Shown here: piece after piece, positions 42,601-53,200 of the stretch | How the letters are laid out: each line of letters starts with the position of its first letter | Position numbering within the stretch: position 1 is the first letter of the stretch | NCBI GenBank assembly: GCA_016938035.1 | Contig: JAFGVK010000051.1 | Span: 1-53,200 of the forward strand | Origin: Deltaproteobacteria bacterium | GTDB taxonomy: Bacteria > Myxococcota_A > UBA796 > GCA-2862545 | Length of the DNA: 53,200 nucleotides | Direction of reading: 5' to 3' | Notes under the pieces: generated by a model | Told to the model about the DNA's origin: nothing | What the model saw: the letters and a program-made list of their open reading frames with translations, nothing else | Database searches by the model: none | Made by a program: the position numbers and the translations under genes

Positions 42601-45600
42601 TCTCGTCGCTGCGGGCTCAAGCGCTAGCGCCTGCCCGACACGCAGGAGGTTGCCCTCCCCAGACCTGCCGCGGTTCGGTACGGCTGGTCGCTGGTGCAGC
42701 GCGCGTCCGATACCATGTCCCTGAAGACCCTGGATCGGATGAAGCCCGTTCGCTTCGAGATGACGTTGGATGCTGTGGCTGATATCTCCGACACGTGAGC
42801 GTGGATTTGCGAATGACAAGGCAAAATACAGGCTTTGGCGGGTAATGTCAAGCTGGCGGCGAAGATCATCCGACACTTCCCCTACCCCAACGCTGACGGC
42901 CATGTCAGAAAAATACCCTCTATAGGCGACTGCGAGGTCCAGGGACACCACCTGCCCCTCAACCAGCGCCCGCGCCGTCGGCGGGGCGTGGGCGATCGCG
43001 TCGTCCACGGACACCGCCAGGCCGGGGTGAGCCCCCCCGGAGGCACCGACGAGCCCCCGCCGCTGCAGTTGAGCGGCGCAAACGCCAGCCAGCTCCTCCC
43101 CAGTGACGCCAGGCTCAACGAGCGCGATGAGCTCCGCCATCACCAAGGAAAGACGAAGCCCGGCCTCACGCATGAGGTCGAGCTCCCAGGGCCGGAGGAC
43201 TGAGATGGGCTTACCGAAGCAGGTTCACGTCGCCCTTCTGCAAGAGCCGACGCCGCCCCTTGACGCGCTGAGCCTTAGGCCCGATCAGCCCGTCGTAGTG
43301 CTTCGTCATCAGCTGCGCCTCTACCTGCGCCACGGTGTCCAACGCGACGCCGACCACGATGAGCAGCCCGGTCCCGCCAAAGGAGAAGGGCACGTTGTAG
43401 GCACTGACCAGCACGCTGGGCAGGATGCAGATCGCCGACAGATAGACCGCCCCACCCGCGGTGAGCCGAGTGAGGAGCCAGTCCAGATAGGAGATCGTCT
43501 CTGCACCAGGCCGCACCCGTGGAATATAGCCGCCCTGCTTCTTGAGGTTCTCGGCGAGATCCTCCGGCGGGAAGGTGACCGCGGTGTAGAAATAGGCGAA
43601 GAACACGATCAGCCCGGCGTACGACAAGTTGTACAGCCACCGTCCAGGGATGAAGGCGCCGCTGACCCAATCGAGCACCGCGCTGGGATAGAACTGCCCG
43701 ATGGTGCTGGGGAACATCAGCAGCGACGAGGCGAAGATCGGAGGGATAACCCCAGAGATATTCACCTTAAGCGGCAAATAATCGCTCCGCCCAGGGTAGA
43801 CCTTTCGGCCTAAGACCTTCTTAGCGTACTGTATCGGGATCCGCAGCTGCCCCCGCTCGACGAACACGATCCCCATCACGACGAGGAACATGAAGACCCC
43901 GAGGAGCGTCACCTGAAGCAGGTTCATCTCCTCAGAGGACACCCGCTCGAAGAGGTGGATGACGCCCGCTGGGAGGCGAGCGATGATCCCGGCGGTGATG
44001 ATGATAGAGGCGCCGTTACCGATGCCGCGATCCGTCATCTGCTCAGCGAGCCACATGACGAAACACGCGCCGGCGGTCATCGTCAGCACCGTCATCACCC
44101 TGAAATCCCAGCCACCGTTGATGACCACGTCCGTGGTCCCGACGCGCATCTGCTCCATTCCCCGGGCCATGGCCGAGGACTGCATCACCGCGATGATGAT
44201 GGTGAGATAGCGGGTGTACTGCGTGATCCGGTTCTTCCCTTGCTGTCCCTCCTTCTGGATGCGCTCCAGCATCGGGACCATCTTCGTAAGAAGCTGGATG
44301 ATGATCGACGCGGTGATGTAGGGCATAATCCCGAGCACGAACACGCTGAACTGCTCCAGCGCACCGCCCGAGAACATGTTGTACAGACCGAACAGCGTGT
44401 TGGACTGTTCAGAGAAGAACTGCTGTAGCGCGGCCCGATCGATCCCCGGCGCGGGGATGTAAATCCCCAGCCGATAAATCGCGAGCATTCCAAGCGTAAA
44501 GAGGACCCGCTTGCGCAGGTCCTCCATTTCCCAGATACGCGTGACGATATTTGCCACGAGTATTACCCCCGTTCAGGAGGGCTCACTCGCCTTCAGTGGA
44601 GGGAGCCTCGGTGGTGCCACCCGCAGCGAGAATCTTCTCCGCGGCCGACTTGCTGAGCTTAGCGACCCGCACGTGAAGCGCAACCTCCAGGTCGCCTCCA
44701 CCGAGGATCTTGACACCGTCTGCGCCGATCCGGGAGATCATCCCGAACGACTTCAGTACCTCTGCGTCCACCGTCATGCCCGCCTCGAGCTCGTTCAGAC
44801 GCCCAACGGCGATCGTCTCGTAGTCCTTGGCGAAGATGTTGGTGAAGCCCTTCTTGGGCAGCCGCCGGTGGAGGGGCATCTGCCCGCCCTCGAAGCCAGC
44901 CCGCCGCTTGTAGCCGGACCTGGACTGGGCGCCCTTGGTGCCACGGCCGCAGGTCTTGCCCTTGCCGGAGCCCTCACCACGACCCACGCGCATCCGGGTC
45001 TTGGTCGAGCCGGGCGAGGGGTGGAGATTGGAGAGTTCGTTAGCCATGGCTGGGAGCCTCCTCAAGTTCCTCGACCTGGACCAGGTGGAGGACCTTCTTG
45101 ACCATACCGCGAACGGCTGGAGTGTTCTCTAGAACGCGAGACCCGCCGATCCGCCGCAGGCCAAGGCCCTTGAGCGTCTCAAGCTGCCGGTCTTCACGAC
45201 CGATGGCGCTGTGCTTCAGGGTGACCTTCAGGTGAGTGATCATCTCAACTCCTACGCGCCGACCTGAGCGGACGGACGCACGGTGTAGTGGGGATAGACC
45301 TCATCGACCTGCTTGCCGAGACGAGCCGCGCACGCCTCAACAGACTCGAGGTTGTCGAGCCCAGCGAAGACAGCCCGCACCACGTTGTGAGGGTTGTTGG
45401 ACCGAAGGCTCTTGGTGAGCACGTTGCTCACGCCGACAGCCTCCATGATGGCGCGAATGATCGGACCGGCGATGACGCCGGTACCGCGAGAGGCCGGCTT
45501 GAGGAGGACGCGCCCAGCGCCGTACTCACCGAGCACCTCATGAGCGATGGTGCCATCCACCAGAGCCACCTTGTGCATAGCCTTGCGAGCGCGCTCGGAG

Positions 45601-48600
45601 CCCTTGCGGATCGCCTCCGGCACCTCGTTGGCCTTGCCAAAGCCGACGCCGACCGAGCCCTCACCGTCACCGACCACCACGATAGCCGAGAAGCTAAAGC
45701 GGCGTCCGCCCTTCACGACCTTGGCGACGCGGTTGATGTGGATCACCTTCTCGATGAGGTTGCTCTCTTCCTCTTCGCGCCGACGCCTGTTCATCTTCTT
45801 CATGGGTATGACTCCCTAGAACTTGAGTCCCGCTTCACGAGCGGCGTCGGCGAGCGCTGCCACTCGCCCGTGGTAGAGGTAGCCGTTGCGATCGAACACC
45901 ACGGTGTTGATCTCAGCGGCGAGGGCGCGCTCCGCGACCAGCTTGCCGACGACACCAGCCGCGTCGCGGTTGCTGCCGAGGCCCTCGACCCCGTTGTCCA
46001 AGGTGGACGCGGCGGCCAAGGTAACGCCGTTCTCATCGTCGATGAGCTGCGCGTAGATGTGCTTATTGCTTCGGAAGACGGTCAGCCTGGGACGCTCTGA
46101 GGTCCCAGTCACACTCTTGCGAATGTGAGCCTTACGGCGGAGACGAGACTTCACCTTAGGATTGGTCTTAGCCATCAGGTACTCCAGGACCTTACGCAGA
46201 CTTGCCGGTCTTGATGCGGACATACTCGCCGACGTAGCGGACGCCCTTGCCCTTGTAGTGATCCGGACGGCGGAAATCGCGAATCATCGCGGCGACCTGA
46301 CCGACCTGCTGCTTGTTGATACCCTTGACGTCGATCCGGACGTTGCGGTCAACCGCGATCTGGATGCCGTCAGGGATAGGGAAATCGATGGGGTGAGAGT
46401 ACCCGAGGTTCATCACCAGGCTGGTGCCCTTGACGTCCGCGCGGTAACCGACGCCGACGATCTCGAGCTGCTTGGAGAAGCCCTTGGTGACACCCGTCAC
46501 CATGTTGGACACCAGTGAGCGCATCAGGCCGTGGTTAGACCGAGCCACCTTGGAGTCGTTGACGCGCTGGACGAGGAGGGTGTCCCCCTCAACCTGAACC
46601 TCAACGCTACCCACGACAGCCTGCGAGAGCTTGCCGAGGGGGCCGGAGACCTGAACCTCACCGCCTTCGACTGCGACGGTGACGCCCGCGGGGAGCGAAA
46701 CCGGGAGCCTTCCGATACGGGACATAGAGACCTCCGTCTACCAGACGTGGCAGATGACTTCGCCACCGACGCCGGCCTGGCGGGCCTGCCGATCGGTGAT
46801 GACGCCTTGGGGGGTGGTGAGAATAGCGATTCCGAGGCCATTGCGCACCATGGGGATCGCGCCCTTGCCGACGTACTGCCGGCGACCGGGCGTAGAGACC
46901 CTCTGGATCCCGCGGATGACCGCGGTGCTCGCAGTGGCGAACTCAGACGTGTACTTCAGGAAGACCTTGATGCGGCCCTGAGGTCCAGTCTGATCATCGA
47001 TGTAACCGCCGATATAGCCCTCCTGCTTGAGGACGTGCGCGATTGCCAGCTTGATCTGCGAACGCGGGATGACGACGGTCTCGTGACCAGCCCTCTGCGC
47101 GTTGCGAATCCGCGTGAGCATATCAGCGATAGGATCGGTCATGCTCATGGAAAATCCTCCACAAGGCGGGGATACCGCCTGAACGGTTCCTAGGCCTTGG
47201 CGAAAGGCATACCGAGGTGCTTCAAGAGCGCGCGCGCTTCCTCGTCCGTGGTAGCGGACGTGACAAAAGCGATGTTCATTCCGATGATGCGCGCGACCTT
47301 GTCGTATTCGATTTCAGGGAAGATGATCTGCTCGGTAAGACCGAGAGAGTAGTTACCGCGACCGTCGAACGCCTTGTTAGAGACGCCACGGAAGTCACGG
47401 ATGCGAGGCATGGCGACAGTCACCAGCCGGTCGAGGAACTCCCACATCTGGGCACCACGGAGGGTGACCCGGGCACCGATGGGCATGCCCTCGCGGAGCT
47501 TGAAGTTGGCGATAGAGCGCCGGGCCTTGGTGATCACAGCCTTCTGGCCAGCGATCATCGTGAGCTCAGCCGCCGCGGCGTCGAGCACCTTGGCGTTCTG
47601 GATCGCCTCCTTGAGGGAGGTGTTGATGATGATCTTCTGCAGACGGGGAATCTGCATCACGTTCGCGTAACCGAACTCTTCCATCAGCGCGGTCTTGACG
47701 CTCTCGTCGTAGACCGCCCGCAGGCGCGGGGTGTAATTCTCAGGAGTCATCATCTACCTCAGGCGTTGTCGAGGACGGCGCCGGTGGCGCGGTTGATGCG
47801 GACCTTGCGCCCATCCTCGAGCGTCCTGTACCCGACCTTCACCGCCCGGCCGGCGGTGGCATCGAAGTACGCGACGTTGGACACGTGCAGGGAGGCTTCC
47901 TTGTAGACGATGGAGCCGCGCTGATCGCCAGAGGGCTTCTGGTGACGCTTCACCAGGTTGGCGCCCTCGACGACTACGCGACCGTCCTCCGGGAGAACCC
48001 GCAGGACCTTGCCAGTCTTGCCCTTGTCCTTGCCCGCGAGGACGACGACCATGTCATCGCGCTTGATACGGTACTTAAGGTTGCTCATGTTCTCTCCGGG
48101 ACCTCAGAGGACCTCAGGGGCCAGGGACACAATCTTCATGAACTTGGCGGCGCGAAGCTCGCGTGCCACGGGCCCAAAGATGCGGCTGCCGAGAGGCTCA
48201 TTTTCCTTGTCGATAAGGACGGCGGAATTCTTGTCGAAGCGGATGTAGGACCCGTCACGACGGCGGACTTCCTTCTTGGTGCGGACGATGACCGCACGGT
48301 GGATCTGGCCCTTCTTCACCTTCCCGTTGGGCGCGGCGTCCTTGACGGCTACCACGATGATGTCGCCCACGGTTGCGAAGCGGCGGCCGGCACCCCCGAG
48401 AACCTTCACGCACTTGACGCGCTTAGCTCCCGAGTTGTCGGCGACGTCCAGCACACTCTCTGTCTGAATCATTTCGATTCCCCTTTAGCTTGCGGACGGG
48501 ATCAGGCCTGGACCCGGCGCTCAATCACCCGCCACCGCTTGGTGCGAGAGAGAGGGCGCGACTCCTGGATGACAACCATGTCGTCGACGACGCACTCGTT

Positions 48601-51600
48601 ATTCTCGTCATGCGCCTTGTAGGTCTTGATCCGCTTCACGTACTTGGCGTACCGCGAGTGCTTGACCAGGCGGGTCACCTCGACGGTAACAGTCTTGTCC
48701 ATCTTGTTGGACACGACGCGACCGACGACCCTGCGGCGGCTGTCCACCTTCGCTTCAGTCATGTCAACCTCGTTACGGCCGCTAGGGCCGGTGCTCGGTA
48801 GGGTTCAATAGAGTAAAAACTCTGGCGACCTGCGGCCGCGTGGGAGGTCTCCTGCGAACAGGACGCTCCCGGCGTGGCACATGCCAGCACCGCGCAACGG
48901 TCTATTGCGCGGTGCCCAGAATGACGCGAACTTACTCAGCGGCGTCGATCTTGTCAACCAATCCAGCGAGGAACTGCCCCTTTCCTGCGCCCGAGATCCC
49001 CTGAGCCGCCGCGCGGGTCCAGGATCCACGGTGCGCGCGGAAGATGGCGTCCTGCCCGAGGGACTGCGCGAGCTCGCGGGTGCGAAGCTCAGTGCGGATC
49101 CGGGCGATGTCCTTGCGGAAGACCGCCAGCTTGGCAGTGTTCTCGAGCTTGTTCAGGCTGTGGGCGAACCGGGCCTCGACGAGCTTGTGCTCCAGGTCGA
49201 GGGCCATGTGCACCAGCTCGGCGTCGCCGAGTCCCTGCAATTCAGCGGCCTTCATCACAGCACCTCCTGGTCACGCTGCATGAAGCGAGTACCAATGGGA
49301 AGCTTATTGGCAGCGAGGCGGAGCGCCTCACGAGCGACCTCGGGCTCAACGCCGTCGAGCTCGTAGAGGATACGACCAGGCTTGACCACCGCGACCCACA
49401 GCTCGGGCGCGCCCTTACCTTTACCCATTCGGGTCTCGGCGGGCTTCTTCGAGAGGGGCTTGTCGGGGAAGATGCGAATCCACACCTTTCCACCGCGCTT
49501 CACATGACGCGTCATCGCGATACGAGCGGCCTCGATCTGGCGCGCGGTCACGAAGCCAGCGGAGGTGGCCTGGAGCGCGAAATCGCCGAAGGCCACGTCG
49601 CTGCCGCGGTATGCGAAGCCGGTCATCCGGCCCTTCTGCACCTTCCGGTGCTTTACACGCTTGGGAGCGAGCATTTCATTTCTCCAAGGCTTAAACGGGC
49701 TTCAGGTCTTCGCCAGGCGTGACCTCACCCTTGTAGATCCAAACCTTCACGCCGATGATGCCGTAGGTCGCCCGAGCCTCGGCGAGGCCGTAGTCGACGT
49801 CAGCCCTGAGGGTGTGCAGGGGCACGCGGCCCTCGCGATACCACTCAGTGCGGGACATCTCGGCACCACCGAGTCGCCCGGCGCACATGACCTTGATGCC
49901 CTTAGCGCCCGCGCGGCGGGCAGAGGTCATCGCCTTCTTCATGGCGCGACGGAAGGAGGTGCGCTTGACGAGCTGGGCGGCGATGTTCTCGGCGACGAGG
50001 ACAGCGTCCGTCTCGGCCTTGCGGACCTCGATGATGTTGACGAACACCTCGGTGTTCACGATCGCCTGGAGCTCGCGACGCAGGGTGTCGAGCCCGCGGG
50101 CACGCTTACCAAGCACGATCCCGGGCTTGGCTGCGTGAACGAAGACCTTGACCTTGTTCGCGGCACGCTCGATCAGAATCCGAGAGATCCCCGCGGACGC
50201 AAGGCGGTCCTTGACGTGCTGGCGGATCTTGATGTCCTGTGCGAGAAACTGCCCGTAGTTACGGTCGGCGTACCAGTTGGACTGCCAGCCCTTCGTGATG
50301 CCGACACGGAAACCAAGGGGATGAACCTTCTGGCCCATGTGAACTTCCTTTCCCTAGTGGGTTTCCAGAACCACGGTGATGTGGCTGGTCTTCTTGAGGA
50401 TGCGCGTCGCGCGCCCCTGGGCCCTGGGACGGAACCGACGCAGCGAGGGCCCCTCGTCGACCATAATGGTCTTGACGAAGAGATCGTCGACATCGATGTC
50501 CTCGGAGGCGCTCTTGGCGAGGTCCTCCGCGTTGGCCACCGCAGACTCAATGAGCTTGCGGATGAGGGGCGCAGACTTGCGCTCGGTGAAGGTAAGGGCC
50601 TCGATGGCCTCGGGCACATCTTGCCCGCGAACCATGTTGGCGACGATCCGCGCCTTACGGGCTGATACCCGTGCGTTGCGGAGTACTGCTCTGCTCTCCA
50701 TGGTTGCTCCTACCGAACCTTGCCCTTGCGGTCAGCGGCATGTCCCCGGAAGGTCCGGGTCGGGGAAAACTCACCGAGCTTGTGCCCGACCATCTGCTCC
50801 GAGACGAAGACAGGGATGAACTGCTTGCCGTTGTGCACGGCAAAGGTCAACCCGATCATCTCAGGGATGATGGTAGAGCGACGGCTCCAGGTCTTGATGA
50901 CGCGATTGCTGCTCGTATCACGAGCCACCTTCACCTTTTCGCGGAGGTGCCCGTCTACGAACGGCCCTTTCTTGATCGAACGAGACATTCTGAACTCCTA
51001 CCGCTTGTTCCGCCGCTTCACGATGAAGCGGGTCGAGGTCTTCTTGGCAGCCCGGGTGCGGTAACCCTTCGTGGGCTTACCCCAGGGGGTGACAGGGTGA
51101 CGGCCCTTGGACCGCCCCTCACCACCGCCGTGCGGGTGGTCGACCGGGTTCATGACGGTACCGCGGACGGTGGGCCGGAACCCAAGCCAACGGGTACGCC
51201 CGGCCTTTCCGGTCACGATGTTCTCGTGCTCGGTGTTACCGACCTGACCGACGGTTGCGGTGTTGAGGCCGAAGACCTGGCGCAGCTCACCAGAGGGGAG
51301 CCGCAGGAGGACGTAGCGCCCCTCCTTCGCCATGACCTGGGCGTAAGAACCGGCAGAGCGGCACATCTGCCCGCCACGGCCGCGGGTGAGCTCCACGTTG
51401 TGCACGTGGGTACCCAGGGGCATGGAGACCAGCGGCATGGCGTTGCCGGGCTTGATGTCCGCGGTCTCGGAGGTGATGACCTGATCACCCACCTCGAGCC
51501 CGACGGGGTGGAGGATGTAGCGCTTCTCGCCATCCGCAAAGTGGATGAGCGCGATGCGCGCGGTGCGGTTGGGATCGTACTCGATGGTCGCGACCTTGCC

Positions 51601-53149
51601 CGGGATATTGAGCTTGTCCCTGCGGAAATCGATGAGACGATACCGACGCTTGTGCCCGCCGCCCCGGTGACGGACAGTGATCCGCCCACGGTTGTTGCGG
51701 CCGCCCTTCTTGTGGAGGGGCTGGACGAGCGAGCGCTCGGGCTTGGACGCGGTGATCTCCGCAAAGTCCGAGACGGTCATGAACCGCCTGGCGGGGGTAT
51801 GCGGCTTGAAACTCTTTACGCTCATAGTGAACCTCTACGCCTCGTAAAGGGGGAGGGTGTGACCCGCCGCCAGTGTGACGTAAGCCTTCTTCCAGTTGGA
51901 GCGCTTACCCATGTAGCGACCGACCCGCTTCACCTTGCCACGCACGATGAGCGTACGGACAGACACCACCTCTACATTGTAGAAAGCGGCGACGGCCCTC
52001 TCGATCTGGATCTTGTTGGCGGCGATTCCCACCTCGAAGGCGTAGGTGAGCTCGTTGCCGAGCCCGGCGCTGGTCTTCTCGGTGATGATGGGCCGGATGA
52101 GAACGTCACGCATTTCCATGATCTACCTCCCCAACCTTTCCGTCAAAGCCACGACGGCATCGGCGGTGATGAGGACATTGTCACGGAGAAGGATGTCGTA
52201 GACGTTGACACCGCCGACAGGCAGCACCGTCACGCCCTGGATGTTCCGCGCGGAGCGGTTCACCTTCTCCTCCTTCTCGGGGATAACGACCACCACCGAG
52301 GCCATCTCGAAGCGGTTGAGCAGCTCAACCATGGCCTTGGTCTTGATCTCCGGCATGTCGAGGTTGTCGAGCACGACCAGCGCACCCTCCTCGACCCGAC
52401 GCGACACGGCGGACCGGATCGCTGCGGCGCGGACCTTCTTGTTCAGCTTGTGCGAGTGGTCGCGGGGCACTGGCCCGAAGACCACCCCACCGCCACGCCA
52501 CTGCGGGGCGCGGATGGTACCCTGACGGGCCCTGCCGGTGCCCTTCTGCTTGAAGGGCTTCCTGCCGCCGCCCCGAACCTCGGAGCGTCCCTTGGCCTTG
52601 TGGGTCCCCGCGCGCCGGGCCGCCATCTGGTAGCGAACCGCCGCGTAGAGCAGATCCTCCTGGACCTTCGCGCCGAAGACTTCCTCGGCGAGCTCGATCT
52701 CGGAGACCTTCTCCCTCTGCTGGTTGTAGACATCCACTGTGGGCATCTTCTACCTCGTTAGCTGATCTTCAGCTCGACGTGCACACCGGCCGACAGGTCG
52801 AGCTTCATGAGCGCGTCCACGGTAGCCTGAGTGGGATTGATGATGTCGAGGAGCCGGTGGTGAGTCCGACGCTCGAACTGCTCACGCGACTTCTTGTCGA
52901 TGTGTGGGCCGCGGAGCACCGTCCACCGAGAGATGGTGGTGGGCAGCGGAAGGGGGCCGCGGATCTCGACGCCCGTGGGCATCGCGGTCTCCACGATCTC
53001 GCGCGCGGACTTGTCCAGCAGCTTGTGATCGTAGGCCTTCAGCCGAATGCGAATTTTCTGGCTTGCCATGTTCTGCCTCAGCAGGCCCCCTCACGGGGGC
53101 CCGAGAAAGGATTGCCTACTCGTAGATCTTGGAGACGACGCCGGCGCCG

Positions 53150-53182
<33 letters not shown>

Positions 53183-53200
53183 AGCTGCTCCTCCATGGCG

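Overview
The window is very GC-rich and dense with genes. It reads like a chromosomal segment of a Gram-negative bacterium of the Myxococcota / former Deltaproteobacteria type. The reasons are the MopE-type Cys/Asp repeat lipoproteins, many lipobox proteins, outer-membrane beta-barrel proteins ending in aromatic residues, and the genes of a contractile injection system. This placement is inference, because no 16S rRNA gene is present.

Layout: (1) 1-8.3 kb carries minus-strand housekeeping and surface genes: a DUF3006-like small ORF coupled to comM/yifB, a DEAD-box helicase (rhlE-like), and a giant lipoprotein with about 14 MopE repeats and a fibrinogen-like C-terminus. (2) 8.7-16.2 kb is a fragmentary extracellular contractile injection system (eCIS) locus. 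It has a sheath, a Pvc16/Afp16-type cap and an unknown small protein on the minus strand. Divergently on the plus strand lie a cargo-like acidic protein, a DUF4157-like HEQIH protein and a Pvc15/Afp15-type AAA ATPase. No tube, spike, baseplate or fibre gene is seen. (3) 16.6-27.9 kb is an unrecognised envelope module. Six minus-strand genes encode three exported proteins (two barrel-like), a proline-rich transmembrane protein, a VWA lipoprotein and a polytopic protein with an FHA-like tail. Divergent from them are a transmembrane protein with an FHA-like head and a helical partner. (4) 28.1-31.4 kb is a three-gene plus-strand group: a lipoprotein, a degenerate CehA/PHP-like exported protein and a small barrel.

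(5) 31.5-38.6 kb holds ilvE, a C-type-lectin-like lipoprotein, an RNase Z-like hydrolase, an HtrA protease, a family 2 glycosyltransferase and a porin-like protein. A 172-bp direct duplication lies at the convergent lectin/RNase Z junction. (6) 38.6-39.5 kb is non-coding, with a 58-bp repeated hairpin element. (7) 39.5-53.2 kb is a long minus-strand transcription unit: tuf (partial), the S10, spc and alpha ribosomal clusters, secG, tRNA-Leu(GAG) and a strong terminator. It lacks rplC, rpsN, adk, infA, rpmJ and rpsD at their usual positions.

The two most interesting features are the eCIS remnant or split locus and the adjacent FHA/VWA/PEGA-like trans-envelope gene set. The latter matches no system I can name. 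Many genes are translationally coupled through ATGA or TGATG overlaps. All positions and motifs were read by eye, and family assignments were not confirmed by database searches.
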